Shown here: in pieces, positions 54,897-64,000 of the stretch
Position numbering within the stretch: the stretch's first letter is position 1
Layout: every line of letters begins with the position of its first letter
Origin: Azolla caroliniana
Lineage: Eukaryota > Polypodiophyta
DNA: 64,000 bases
Reading direction: 5' to 3'
NCBI GenBank assembly: GCA_043228905.1
Contig: JBHGNT010000010.1
Span: forward strand, 6,758,001 to 6,822,000
Program-made: the position numbers and the translations under genes
The notes under the pieces: generated by a model
Databases searched by the model: none
What the model saw: only the letters and a program-made list of their open reading frames with translations
Told to the model about the DNA's origin: nothing

Positions 54897-55644
54897 TGTG
54901 AAAGTGTTTTTAGAATCTAAGCCATTGAACATTAGGAGAATATAAAGTATAGATAATTCACCTTTTGAGGATAAGAACACGAACTAAAGACCTTAGGGAA
55001 GAAGTCAAAAGTAAAAGTACGAGACCAAGAGAAAAGTAAAAAGAGAAAACGCAGACTATAAAAAACAGTAAAAATAGAATGGTCATAACTCCCTCGTTGT
55101 TTATCCAAATATCACGTTTAAATATGGATTAGAAAGCTTGTAAAAAGAGCTTTCTATAGCTTTTTAAATCTCTTAATTTGGATATCGGATGAGGGAGATA
55201 TGACGATTAGAAGGTTGATGTGTCATAGCTAAAAATAGGGAGATAAAAAGCTTCTAAAAATAGCATGAACGTGGATAAGAAGAGGAAGGTTATAAAAGAA
55301 GAAGTAATATTAGTGAGAAGGGGCGAAGAGTGAAGGCGAAAGAGTGGATGAGGAGTGTTAGGAAGAAGTGTCTTTGTGGAAGAGGAAGTGTCTTAGAAGA
55401 GGAAGGTCTTTGGTTTTAGTTCAATGTGGAGTTTGTCTCCTTTGTATTCTCTTGATGTTGGAATATCAGAACATTCTTATTTCTTGCTCGCTTTCTCTAT
55501 CTTTTTTCTTAGTTTCTTGAGTTATACTCTCCAATCATAATTACCTAGAGCTATATAATATATTATGATTTTCAACTCCATCTAATCAGTTTGGTCAAGC
55601 CCTCATATAGTGTATAACTATCTATTATCTTATACACCCTATCA
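54897..55644 (+). repeat. Gypsy-2 5' LTR
   Basis: 748 bp, TGTGAAAG to CCCTATCA. Compared with the partner LTR the four differences are G/A near 55021, G/T near 55137, T/G near 55170 and A/G near 55587. Confidence 0.95.
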
Positions 55645-55733
55645 TTTTTGGCGCTCCAGGGAGGGCGGATCCTTTCCGTATAGGAGGGAGAACTTACCAT
55701 TTAATTGTGTTACTATATTACATTAACTTAGCT

Positions 55734-58700
55734 ATGCAGTTTGCATTTTCAGGTGAAAGAACACAAGATGCGGGTGCCTTTTTGGCATCTTTTGAGCATC
55801 ATGCTGTCTCTATTGGACGCATCACCGACAATGAGAAGTTACCTTTATTAGTAGCTACATTCTATGGTCGAGCTCGAGATTGGTATGACTCTCTTCCTCC
55901 AAACCAACAGGGAGCATATCAATTGTTGGTGCACCAGTTTCGTGCCAAATATATTCAACGACGAAGTGCAACCGAAGTAAGGGAAGAGCTATTTCGACTA
56001 AAGATGGAATCACCAATTGGTTTCACTGAGTATGAAAGAAATTTCAAGGATTTGTGGACTACATGGATTAGTCTTCGTGGCGGCACTGAAGACGAGTGGT
56101 TTAAAATGGAACGATTCAAGATGGGTCTTGATATGTATTTCCGTTTGGAAGCAAACTTGAAGGATCCCACATCGTTTCAAGCTCTTATCCAAGTTTGTCA
56201 AGCTTATGATCGACAAGTGAAGATGATGAGCTCCTTGGGGGATCCCCAAATGACGGCTTTGGGTGCAAATTTGATGCCTCGTGCCAACTTTCAAGCCTCA
56301 TCTTCAATTGTGCATGGGGGACAAGTGTTTCCAAATGTGTATACCACCACAACAATAAACCCAACAAGTATATCCCAAGAAGTTGAACAAGTGAGGAGTG
56401 AACAAGATACCATGGCATTGGTAAATCGGCGCTTTGATGAAGTGATGACCCACTTGCAACAATCCCAAGCAATTCACAACACTATTCCCGATGGTGGTGG
56501 CTCTAGAGGGCATCACGGTGTAATTTGTTATTCTTGTCAAGAGGAGGGACACATTTCAACAAGATGTCCTCATCGACAACAAAGAGGCATGGGAAGAGGC
56601 ATTTATCAAGTGCAAAGGAATGGACAACGACCTAACAACAATGAAGTCGAAGGAAACGTAACACTCCCTATGGCTCAGGTTCCTACAATTCCTCATAATG
56701 TGAATCTTCTTAATTTTATTGATGATAGTGATAATTCTTTTGAAGTAGCTCCTGTGAAAAGGACAAGGTCCTCGCAAAAGGAGAAAGAAGTTGAAGGAGA
56801 ATCTAGTGCCTCAAGACAAAAGAAGAAGTCTAAGGAGAATGAGAAAGAGGAAAAATTGAGAAGGAGACACTCTAGAAGAAAGATCAAGATGGAGGACATT
56901 CCTATGGGTGAAGGTGTAGAAGCTTTCAATTTGAAGCATGAGTTGATTTCAAGTGGACCAAGGATAACATGGCCGCAACTTCTCCAATTATCGCCCACAT
57001 TACGAAAGGAGTGGGGGCGACTTGCAAGTATTCGCCAAAGTCGGAAGACTGTGCATTATGTGGGAATCGTGCGAGTAGAAGATCGAAAGGACATACGACC
57101 CACCATCCCCGTCTCCATCAAAGGGTTTCACATCAAAGATGCGTTGGTTGATAGTGGTGCTAGAGTAAGCTTGATTTCTGAATTTGTGGTAAACAAAGTG
57201 GGAATTCCTATAAGTAGGTCATCTTCGGCAAGAGTGGCTGTAGCCGATGGTGGAGTGGTCCATTGCATTGGCATAGTGGAGGATGTTGTCATCAAGTGTT
57301 TTGGGGTAAGCATTTCCATGGATTTTCATGTAATACCACTAAAAGGACCGTCATATTCTTTGGTACTAGGACGACCATGGATGCAAGAACTCAATGTTGT
57401 CCAAGATTGGAGCAAAGGTTTGATGACCATAACGCCATCAAAAGGAGTGAGCATACATTATGATATGCGGCAACAAAGACTTATTGAGAAAGAAGAAGAT
57501 GGAATAACTGAATATGATAGTGGGTCCGCATATGAAAGTGATGAAAGTGAAGATTCCTCGTCAGAATGGGAAATGACCACATCATATGCCGTTTTGAAGG
57601 AAGAAGATGATGAAGGAAGTTTAATTACTATGGAGCAAAAAGAGAAGATGATTTCTAAAGATCTTAAAGGGCAAGAGAGGCAACAATTTATTAATTTGAT
57701 TTCTGAATTTCCTAACCTTTTCATTAGTGATTATGCTCATATTAGGGGTGTAGATGTCATCCAACATCACATAAATCTAAAGGAGGGTACAACTCCCGTT
57801 GCGCAAAAGTTGCGAAGGCTAGGTCACGTGCAAAAGGAGGCCTTATTAAAGGAAGTCAAAGCTTTGTTGCGTGCACAATTCATTTACCCAGTGGAAGATT
57901 CGGAATGGGTTTCGCCCATTGTGGTGGTACCTAAAAAGAATGGAAAATGGAGGGTTTGTGTTGATTACAAACCTCTAAATGCGGCTACCAAGAGGGATCA
58001 CTTTCCTCTCCCTTTCCAAGATGAAATATTAGATGAAATTGCGGGTCATGAAATGTACTCTGTTTGTGATGGCTATTTAGGTTATTTTCAAATTCGTATT
58101 GCGGAAGAGGATCAAAAGAAGACGACATTCATCACTCCATGGGGATGCTTTGCATATCGATGCATGCCCTTTGGACTCACAAATGCTGTTTTTACATTTA
58201 ATCGTCTTGCTATTCATGTATTCCAACCATTCTTTGGAAAGTTTGTTAGAGTCTTTATGGATGACTTTGCAATTTATAGTAGCAGGAAAGACCATTTGGA
58301 AAAGGTTCGCTTGGCATTCAAAAGATTGGAGGAATGCAAAATGCAACTCAACCCAGAGAAGTGTCACATAGGTGAAAAGGAGGTGGTGATGCTTGGTCAT
58401 GTGATGTCTCAAGAAGGAATCAAAGTTGATAGCTCAAAGATTGAAGCAATTCAAAAGATGACAACACCCACGAGTATCAAAGATTTGGAGGTATTTGTTC
58501 AAAAAGTTCGTTACTTTGAACGATTCATTCATATGTTGGCCCAAATTCTCTATCCTTTTCGCATTATTCTTCGCACCAACAACTTCTTGTGGACATCTAC
58601 AACTGAAGAGCAATATGTAAGAATAAAAGAACTATTATGTAATGCTCCTATTCTAAAGCCACCTGATAGAACATCTACCTTCTTTCTTTCTCTTAGTGTT

Positions 58701-60893
58701 GGATCTCATGCTATAGGAGCCATTCTTATGCAACAAGATTCTGAAAATAGGCTTATGCATCCTATATATTTTATTAGTAAAGCCATGTCTGATGTAGAGA
58801 AAGAATTCTTAGAAGTAGAAAAGTGGATGTTAGCTCTTATATATGCTTGTAAAAAGTTTAGAAGCTTTCTACTACCTCATCATTTTGTAATAATCACTAG
58901 CATGTCATTACTCCCATATGTACTCCAACATGTGAGCATTTCAGCACGAATTGCTAAATGGGCTCTACTATTGGCGGAGTTTGATTTTGAAGTCAAATTG
59001 GAATCAACTATGCGTGCCGAATTGGCGGATCTTCTCACCTTTAGAGAAACCTTTCATGAAGAAGACTTGGTAAAGCTACGAAAGGCACTTCCCGAGCCGG
59101 ATATGGAGGATGCATTCACCTTATTCTTTGATGGGGCATTTCGCAAAGCCACAAACATAGCCGTGGGTGGGATTATTCTCAAGGATCCTCAAGGAGACAG
59201 AGTAAAAAGTGAAGGTATTACATTAAGTGGTGTGAATTCAAATAATGAAGCGGAGTATGCTACCTTGTGTTATGGTCTTCGTCTATGTAAAGCTATGAAG
59301 ATAAAAAGATTAATTCTTAAGGGTGATTCCTTATTGGTAATTAAACAAATTCAAGGCAATTGGAAATGTCAAAGTGATGGGCTTAGAAATTTTTATAAAG
59401 AAGCAATGAGTCTACTAAGGTCTTTTGAAAAGATACAGGTTAAGCATGTGGGGAGATTATACAATAAAGAAGCGGATGCATTAGCTCAAGCCCAATTAGA
59501 TAAGATCAAGGAAGGTTTCGTTGGTGTTTTGGAGACGTGCAAAGATGTAGACTCCCTAGAGGAAGTACATAATTTTCTTAATAAAGGAGAGTTTCCAAAT
59601 AACCTCAATGCTTTGCAAAGAAAGCGTTTGGTGGCAAAGGCTTCACAATATCATTTGGTGGGTGAAGATTTGTACAACAAAGGGAAAGATGGAGTTTTAC
59701 GAAGAGTTCCTAACAAAAGCGAGATTATAAAGATACTCTTTAAGTTGCATGAAGAAGTTTGTGGTGGGCATTTAGCCCATGATATAATGATAAGAAAGAT
59801 TTTACTAATTGGTTTTACATGGCCTACTATCCATAGGGATGTGCATGATTGGTGTAGATCTTGTGATGCATGTCAAAAAGCGGGAATAAGACATCTACAA
59901 AGTGGACCTTTACAACCCATTGTGGTGTTTGCTCCATTCGAGAAATGGGGAATTGATGCAGTAGGACCTCTTCCGAAAACTCAACATGGTAAAGAGTTTA
60001 TTTTGGTGGCCATTGACTACATGACAAAGTGGGTGGAAGCTATAGCAACTTCCTCGATTAAAGCCAAAGATGTAGCCCAATTTGTGTATAAGAATATTTG
60101 TACTAGATTTGGAGTTCCCATGGAGATTGTATCCGATCATGGACCCGGTTTTAGGAGTGAAATGTTAGCTTGTCTATTAAGCAAGTTGAAGATTAAGCAT
60201 CGATATTCAACGCCTTATTATCCTCAAGCAAATGGTGCAGTTGAGAAAGTGAATGGGCTTATAGTGAAGAATTTGACAAAGTTAGTGCAAGACAAAGTAA
60301 GAACATGGGATAGGTATTTGGATGATACTCTTTGGGCTTATAGAGTTTCTTATAAATCCTCCACAGGTTTTACTCCTTTTTATTTGGTTTATGGAAAAGA
60401 AGCGTTACTTCCGATCGAACTTGAGATCAAAAGTAATAGACTAATGGAGGCATCGCATCGCTCAAAAGGAAATGATGTGATGAGTCGTTTAGCGAGCAAC
60501 CATCTACTACAATATTCAAGAGAAGAAGCTGTGGAGCATTACTTAAATCAAGCAATGAAGAGAAAGGAGGCATATGACAAAAAACACAAGGGCAACCACA
60601 TTGAAGAAGGATCATTGGTTCTTAGGTATGATAATAGATATGATTATATTCAAGGACAAAAGCTTGATAATAAGTGGGAAGGACCCTTTGTGGTTCACAA
60701 AAAGTATGACAACGAAAGTTACCAATTGAAAGATGTGGATGGAGCACTTCATTCTTATCGAGTGAACGGATGGCGCCTTAAAAAGTATGTAACTCGGGGA
60801 CCTACTTATATTTCCCAAGTTACTAATGATATTGTTGATACGGATGGATGGGAGCAAGAAGTGGACTTGTTTCCCCATACATTATTTTCTTAA
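55734..60893 (+). CDS. Gypsy-2 gag-pol polyprotein
   Basis: A 1,719-residue frame, started at the first ATG (MQFAFSGERTQDAGAFL). Gag with the usual WYDSLP segment is followed by a CCHC knuckle CYSCQEEGHISTRC (265), a long charged linker, protease VDSGARVSLIS (D473), and reverse transcriptase with PKKNGKWRVCVDYKPLN, TPWGCFAYRCMPFGLTNA and FMDDFAIYSS (D843/D844; Phe-Met in front of the two Asp instead of the common Tyr-Val/Ile). The element's own RNase H follows, then a second RNase H (FFDGAF near 1136, NNEAEYATLCYGL, LKGDSLLVIKQ, NKEADALA). The integrase zinc site is CGGHLAHD...CRSCDACQ and the core D1428-D1468-E1504 (IDYMTKW, SDHGPGF, NGAVEKVN) has D-39-D-35-E spacing. The C-terminal module is WEGPFVV. 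It appears fully intact. Confidence 0.95.
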   Translation: MQFAFSGERTQDAGAFLASFEHHAVSIGRITDNEKLPLLVATFYGRARDWYDSLPPNQQGAYQLLVHQFRAKYIQRRSATEVREELFRLKMESPIGFTEYERNFKDLWTTWISLRGGTEDEWFKMERFKMGLDMYFRLEANLKDPTSFQALIQVCQAYDRQVKMMSSLGDPQMTALGANLMPRANFQASSSIVHGGQVFPNVYTTTTINPTSISQEVEQVRSEQDTMALVNRRFDEVMTHLQQSQAIHNTIPDGGGSRGHHGVICYSCQEEGHISTRCPHRQQRGMGRGIYQVQRNGQRPNNNEVEGNVTLPMAQVPTIPHNVNLLNFIDDSDNSFEVAPVKRTRSSQKEKEVEGESSASRQKKKSKENEKEEKLRRRHSRRKIKMEDIPMGEGVEAFNLKHELISSGPRITWPQLLQLSPTLRKEWGRLASIRQSRKTVHYVGIVRVEDRKDIRPTIPVSIKGFHIKDALVDSGARVSLISEFVVNKVGIPISRSSSARVAVADGGVVHCIGIVEDVVIKCFGVSISMDFHVIPLKGPSYSLVLGRPWMQELNVVQDWSKGLMTITPSKGVSIHYDMRQQRLIEKEEDGITEYDSGSAYESDESEDSSSEWEMTTSYAVLKEEDDEGSLITMEQKEKMISKDLKGQERQQFINLISEFPNLFISDYAHIRGVDVIQHHINLKEGTTPVAQKLRRLGHVQKEALLKEVKALLRAQFIYPVEDSEWVSPIVVVPKKNGKWRVCVDYKPLNAATKRDHFPLPFQDEILDEIAGHEMYSVCDGYLGYFQIRIAEEDQKKTTFITPWGCFAYRCMPFGLTNAVFTFNRLAIHVFQPFFGKFVRVFMDDFAIYSSRKDHLEKVRLAFKRLEECKMQLNPEKCHIGEKEVVMLGHVMSQEGIKVDSSKIEAIQKMTTPTSIKDLEVFVQKVRYFERFIHMLAQILYPFRIILRTNNFLWTSTTEEQYVRIKELLCNAPILKPPDRTSTFFLSLSVGSHAIGAILMQQDSENRLMHPIYFISKAMSDVEKEFLEVEKWMLALIYACKKFRSFLLPHHFVIITSMSLLPYVLQHVSISARIAKWALLLAEFDFEVKLESTMRAELADLLTFRETFHEEDLVKLRKALPEPDMEDAFTLFFDGAFRKATNIAVGGIILKDPQGDRVKSEGITLSGVNSNNEAEYATLCYGLRLCKAMKIKRLILKGDSLLVIKQIQGNWKCQSDGLRNFYKEAMSLLRSFEKIQVKHVGRLYNKEADALAQAQLDKIKEGFVGVLETCKDVDSLEEVHNFLNKGEFPNNLNALQRKRLVAKASQYHLVGEDLYNKGKDGVLRRVPNKSEIIKILFKLHEEVCGGHLAHDIMIRKILLIGFTWPTIHRDVHDWCRSCDACQKAGIRHLQSGPLQPIVVFAPFEKWGIDAVGPLPKTQHGKEFILVAIDYMTKWVEAIATSSIKAKDVAQFVYKNICTRFGVPMEIVSDHGPGFRSEMLACLLSKLKIKHRYSTPYYPQANGAVEKVNGLIVKNLTKLVQDKVRTWDRYLDDTLWAYRVSYKSSTGFTPFYLVYGKEALLPIELEIKSNRLMEASHRSKGNDVMSRLASNHLLQYSREEAVEHYLNQAMKRKEAYDKKHKGNHIEEGSLVLRYDNRYDYIQGQKLDNKWEGPFVVHKKYDNESYQLKDVDGALHSYRVNGWRLKKYVTRGPTYISQVTNDIVDTDGWEQEVDLFPHTLFS

Positions 60894-61154
60894 TAGTCCA
60901 TATTGTAGACCCCTCTTTCTCTCTATTAACAAAGAGGAAGATGGTAATAGTGATTATCTTTTTTATTTGTAGAGAATGTGAGGTTTTTCCTACCGATTAG
61001 CGGGGGTTTTACTCACATCTTTTTATTTTCTTTTTATTATATCTCTCTCATTGTCTATAGCCAAGAGATTGGCGAGAGAGCTTTTGTTTGTTAAGTACTG
61101 CCAATAAGTGCTTCGCCATAAATGGCTTAGCCTCTAACAAGGGGGAGGGCTAAA
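60894..61154 (+). other. Gypsy-2 3' untranslated region and purine tract
   Basis: About 260 bp between the stop codon and the 3' LTR, without coding content. It contains inverted phrases near 61066-61120 (ccaagagattggcgagag; gcttcgccataaatggcttagcc) and ends with ACAAGGGGGAGGGCTAAA, the polypurine tract. Confidence 0.75.
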
Positions 61155-61902
61155 TGTGAAAGTGTTTTTAGAATCTAAGCCATTGAACATTAGGAGAATA
61201 TAAAGTATAGATAATTCACCTTTTGAGGATAAGAACACGAACTAAAGACCTTAGGGAAGAAGTCAAAAGTAAAAGTACAAGACCAAGAGAAAAGTAAAAA
61301 GAGAAAACGCAGACTATAAAAAACAGTAAAAATAGAATGGTCATAACTCCCTCGTTGTTTATCCAAATATCACGTTTAAATATGGATTAGAAATCTTGTA
61401 AAAAGAGCTTTCTATAGCTTTTTAAATCGCTTAATTTGGATATCGGATGAGGGAGATATGACGATTAGAAGGTTGATGTGTCATAGCTAAAAATAGGGAG
61501 ATAAAAAGCTTCTAAAAATAGCATGAACGTGGATAAGAAGAGGAAGGTTATAAAAGAAGAAGTAATATTAGTGAGAAGGGGCGAAGAGTGAAGGCGAAAG
61601 AGTGGATGAGGAGTGTTAGGAAGAAGTGTCTTTGTGGAAGAGGAAGTGTCTTAGAAGAGGAAGGTCTTTGGTTTTAGTTCAATGTGGAGTTTGTCTCCTT
61701 TGTATTCTCTTGATGTTGGAATATCAGAACATTCTTATTTCTTGCTCGCTTTCTCTATCTTTTTTCTTAGTTTCTTGAGTTATACTCTCCAATCATAATT
61801 ACCTAGAGCTATATAATATATTATGATTTTCAACTCCATCTAATCGGTTTGGTCAAGCCCTCATATAGTGTATAACTATCTATTATCTTATACACCCTAT
61901 CA
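61155..61902 (+). repeat. Gypsy-2 3' LTR
   Basis: 748 bp, nearly identical to the 5' LTR. It is followed by the CATGT target duplication and the remainder of the interrupted transposase-like exon. Confidence 0.95.
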
Positions 61903-63610
61903 CATGTGTATCGATCCTTTAAGCGTCTCACAAAGTGTGGCTTAAGAGACTCGAATGTTCGTAGTTGAACTTTGATATTTGGATGCATTCGTTTGAACCT
62001 AATAAATAAATCGACTTGCGTAATAAAGGGGAATTAGTTATTCTTGTAACTAGCTAACTATCCTAGTAGCTAATTAGATGTTCTAGTAGCTTATTAGCTA
62101 TTCTAGTAGTTAATTAGCTATCATGGTAGCTAATTAGCTGTCCTAGTAGCTAATTAGCTATCATGGTAGCCAATTAGCTATCCTAGTAGCTAATTAGACA
62201 TCATGGTAGCTAATTAGCTGTCCTAGTAGCTAATTAGCTATCATGGTAGCTAATAAGCTATTCTAGTAGCTAATTAGCTATTCTAGTAGCTAATTAGTTG
62301 TTATGGTAGCTAATTAGCTGTCATGGTAGCTAATTAGCTGTCATGGTAGCTAATTAGCTGGTCTAGTAGCTAATTAGCTATCATGGTGGCTAATTAGCTG
62401 TCCTAGTAGCTAATTAGCTATCATGGTAGCTAATTAGCTTTCCTAGTAACTAATTAGCTATCATGGTAGCTAATTAGTTGGTCTAGTAGCTAATTAGCTA
62501 TCATGGTGGCTAATTAGTTGGTCTAGTAGCTAATTAGCTATCATGGTAGCTAATTAGCTTTCCTAGTAGCTAATTAGCTAGTAATAACGAAATTAGCTAT
62601 CCTAGTAGCTAATTAGCTGTCCTGGTAGCTAGTTAGCTATTTTGGTAGCTAATTATCTAGTAGTAACTAAATTAGCTATTGAGAATAGCTAATTAGCTAT
62701 CATGGTAGTAGCTATTGAGAGTAGCCAATTACCTATGTAGTAGCTATCCTAGTAGCTAACTAAGGTAAATGTAATTGATAAGCTAATTAGCTTTTCTGCT
62801 AACTGAGCTAATTAACTTTCCGTGTAGAGTCAAAACAAATGTTGAGATAAATGTAAATACCTGAGGTACATCAAGAAGATGAATGGGATGCTCCTCGTAT
62901 TGATTTCTTCCAACACGTTTCCTGCATAAATCCTTTTTATTGGGTGAAACCCTACTCTCATTAGTCCAAAACATTGTGATTACATCCTTGATTTCAAATG
63001 TTATGGGTGTCATTGGCTTACATCTTGTAGTTAGCTTTAGTAGACTAGTTCCTTCACCCGAGGAAATTATATGGTTCATTGTATTGTACACTGTTTTTCT
63101 ACTAACACCAATTACCTTAGATAGCTCATTGATGTTTATATCGTCAACATCACTATTAAGTAACATCATTAGACTAGACCTTTTTAAGACAAGATCATCT
63201 TCTGACCTGCTCATGGATACGAAACTATTACGAAGATTATTTACTAAAATAGATGATATATTTGCATTAAGACCATCACAATCAACTAAGTCCTTTATCG
63301 ATGGATCATTACATATTCCATAAAGTACTATCTTCTTTTCTTCATTGCTGATGTGCTTGGTTTGAACATTGAAATAGTCTACAACCTTTCTCTCTATGAT
63401 GGTAGTCGCATTACTTACATTCTAAGCTAAACTATCCTTACCTTTACTGAGTGTGGCTTTCGTATCCTTCAACAATTGACGATGTTTCCTTTTTTTTTCT
63501 GCCCAATAGTTTCGTATGGCTTGTTGTGTCTTGATAGCATCATCCCTATCCTTATGATCATTGAGGGGTAATTCTAAACACCCTTCTTCCCCTTCCATTT
63601 GGCTGGACAT
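61903..63610 (-). pseudogene. DDE-transposase-like gene, N-terminal part
   Basis: Exon 1 (62861-63610) starts MSSQMEGEEGCLELPLNDHK. It has a coiled basic stretch (NYWAEKKRKHRQLLKDTK), one in-frame stop at 63422, and a helix-turn-helix-like part (INELSKVIGVSRKTVYNTMN). It ends FWTNESRVSPNKKDLCRKRV...EHPIHLLDVPQ at a good donor (CAG|gtattt). After an intron holding palindrome array 2, exon 2 (about 61903-62025) reads TQVDLFIRFKRMHPNIKVQL and RTFESLKPHFVRRLKDRYT, then is cut by Gypsy-2. WTNESRVSPNKK and RTFE..KP.FV..LKDRxTCCC are hallmark phrases of the same unnamed transposase-like family as the C-terminal part. The expected acceptor of exon 2 is not clean. Confidence 0.7.
62040..62770. repeat. 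Palindrome-rich minisatellite (AGCTAATTAGCT core), array 2
   Basis: About 0.73 kb of alternating phrases such as tatcatggtagctaattagctgtcctagtagctaattagc, giving a basic spacing of about 20 bp and a double unit of about 40 bp. The core palindrome is the same as in array 1, but spacers and spacing differ. It lies in the first intron of the transposase-like gene. Confidence 0.95.
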
Positions 63611-64000
63611 ATTAAAACCCTAAATTTCCAGAAAAAAAAACAAGTATTTAAGATGGCTATGGGCAACAACAATACACAAAAATATTCCACAATACACAAG
63701 ATTAGACACAACAATACACAAGATAATCAATAGACAGAAAAATTATTGCAATCCAAGACCGAACAGTAGAGGAGTTCACTCTGTTGGATCGAACAGTTGA
63801 GGAGGCGATCTAGGACCTACCAATGGCGACAACTGAGTGTAGAATGTTGTCGTTGGATGAGTGAACTCCGTCAAATCGAAATGTGGAAGCAATCCAGGAC
63901 TGGACAGTAGCGGCAACTGAGTGTAGAATGATGGAAATGGAGGAGAGAACCCCATCAGATTGAACAGTTACCGATGATGCTTGGAACGCACAAAGAAGGC
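63611..64000. other. 5' flank of the transposase-like gene, with short imperfect repeats
   Basis: Phrases such as aacaatacacaa (63665-63725) and aactgagtgtagaatg (63828 and 63918), along with repeats of gaacagt(a/t)(g/a)aggag near 63756 and 63788, show small imperfect duplications. No gene was recognised; this could be the leader of the transposase-like gene or the approach to the end of the element. Confidence 0.5.

Larger units (their letters stand above)
54897..61902 (+). mobile_element. Gypsy-2: complete Ty3 retrotransposon with second RNase H
   Basis: A 7,006-bp element with 748-bp LTRs (54897-55644 and 61155-61902) that differ at four sites by eye. It has a perfect target duplication CATGT (54892-54896 and 61903-61907), a primer site TGGCGCTCCAGGG at 55649, a purine tract ending GGGGGAGGG at 61149, and one open polyprotein. 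It inserted in the transposase-like gene, between the codons for DRYTC and CCIYHVQM. The extra RNase H after the reverse transcriptase places it near the Tat-type branch of plant Ty3 elements. Confidence 0.96.
47019..64000. mobile_element. Candidate large DNA transposon (decayed, right end outside window)
   Basis: From 47019 (CACTATTATAGC) onward the 12-bp palindrome AGCTAATTAGCT is abundant: twice at 47028-47066, dozens at 49440-50720, twice at 52620-52653 and dozens at 62040-62770. I noticed none in the first 47 kb. The interval contains a transposase-like gene on the minus strand and a second gene set on the plus strand, converging at about 52.5-52.8 kb. I infer one element whose repeats are its own, carrying the later Gypsy-2 insertion. 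The left boundary is a guess based on the first palindrome and a CACTA start. No inverted partner is visible before 64000. Confidence 0.4.

Noticed and set aside
1-64000. tRNA, rRNA or other structured RNA genes
   Set aside because: None noticed by eye apart from tRNA-complementary primer sites of retrotransposons; a covariance-model scan would be the decisive test.

Overview
The window is nuclear DNA of a land plant. It holds multi-exon genes with GT-AG introns, a chloroplast-targeted S1-domain protein, a DUF579 xylan methyltransferase, a PLS-class PPR protein, and long nested Ty1/copia and Ty3/gypsy retrotransposons primed by plant initiator-Met-type sites. The PPR protein (PLS repeats behind an N-terminal WDNR...PDF block, with a short E-like tail) and the style of the Ty3 elements resemble what I know from ferns more than from flowering plants. 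That is an inference; no species marker is visible.

Layout. 1-8.6 kb: mostly non-coding, with a 1.5-kb deletion derivative of a copia element (1991-3539). 8.7-9.6 kb: intronless glucuronoxylan 4-O-methyltransferase-like gene (minus). 9.7-13.3 kb: non-coding. 13.36-15.28 kb: two-exon PPR gene (plus). 16.33-17.51 kb: ten copies of a 118-bp minisatellite. 18.58-23.39 kb: eight-exon RLSB/PDE338-like chloroplast S1 gene (minus), whose first exon carries an unusual proline-rich repeat region. 23.7-25.7 kb: a dispersed repeat with four 197-bp tandem units and a solo LTR, followed by Copia-1 (25.9-31.3 kb), complete, with two LTRs that look identical.

31.3-44.9 kb is a nested stack. An old copia relic on the minus strand is broken by a LINE fragment and by a decayed Ty3 element (Gypsy-1, 33.26-44.28 kb). 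Gypsy-1 is in turn broken by a young intact copia (Copia-2, 37.12-42.92 kb). Target-site duplications support each level except the LINE. A second copy of the 23.7-kb dispersed repeat lies at 44.9-45.5 kb.

45.5-47.0 kb holds an LTR with a primer site, a 56-bp-period hairpin repeat and a foldback. From about 47.0 kb to the end lies the most unusual part: two convergent decayed genes sharing one landscape of a 12-bp palindrome, AGCTAATTAGCT. The plus-strand side encodes a RING-like protein and an FCP1/HAD-like domain. The minus-strand side encodes a DDE-transposase-like protein with WTNESRVSPNKK, DFAENY, SDGAASQFK and GHGKGEHDGAG motifs. An intact 7-kb Ty3 element with a second RNase H (Gypsy-2, 54.90-61.90 kb) sits inside the transposase-like gene. 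I read 47-64 kb as the wreck of a large DNA transposon with palindromic internal repeats; its right end is not in the window.

The three ordinary genes do not form a pathway: one acts in Golgi xylan modification, one probably in organellar RNA processing or editing, one in chloroplast RNA binding. From 25 kb onward the sequence is almost wholly mobile DNA.
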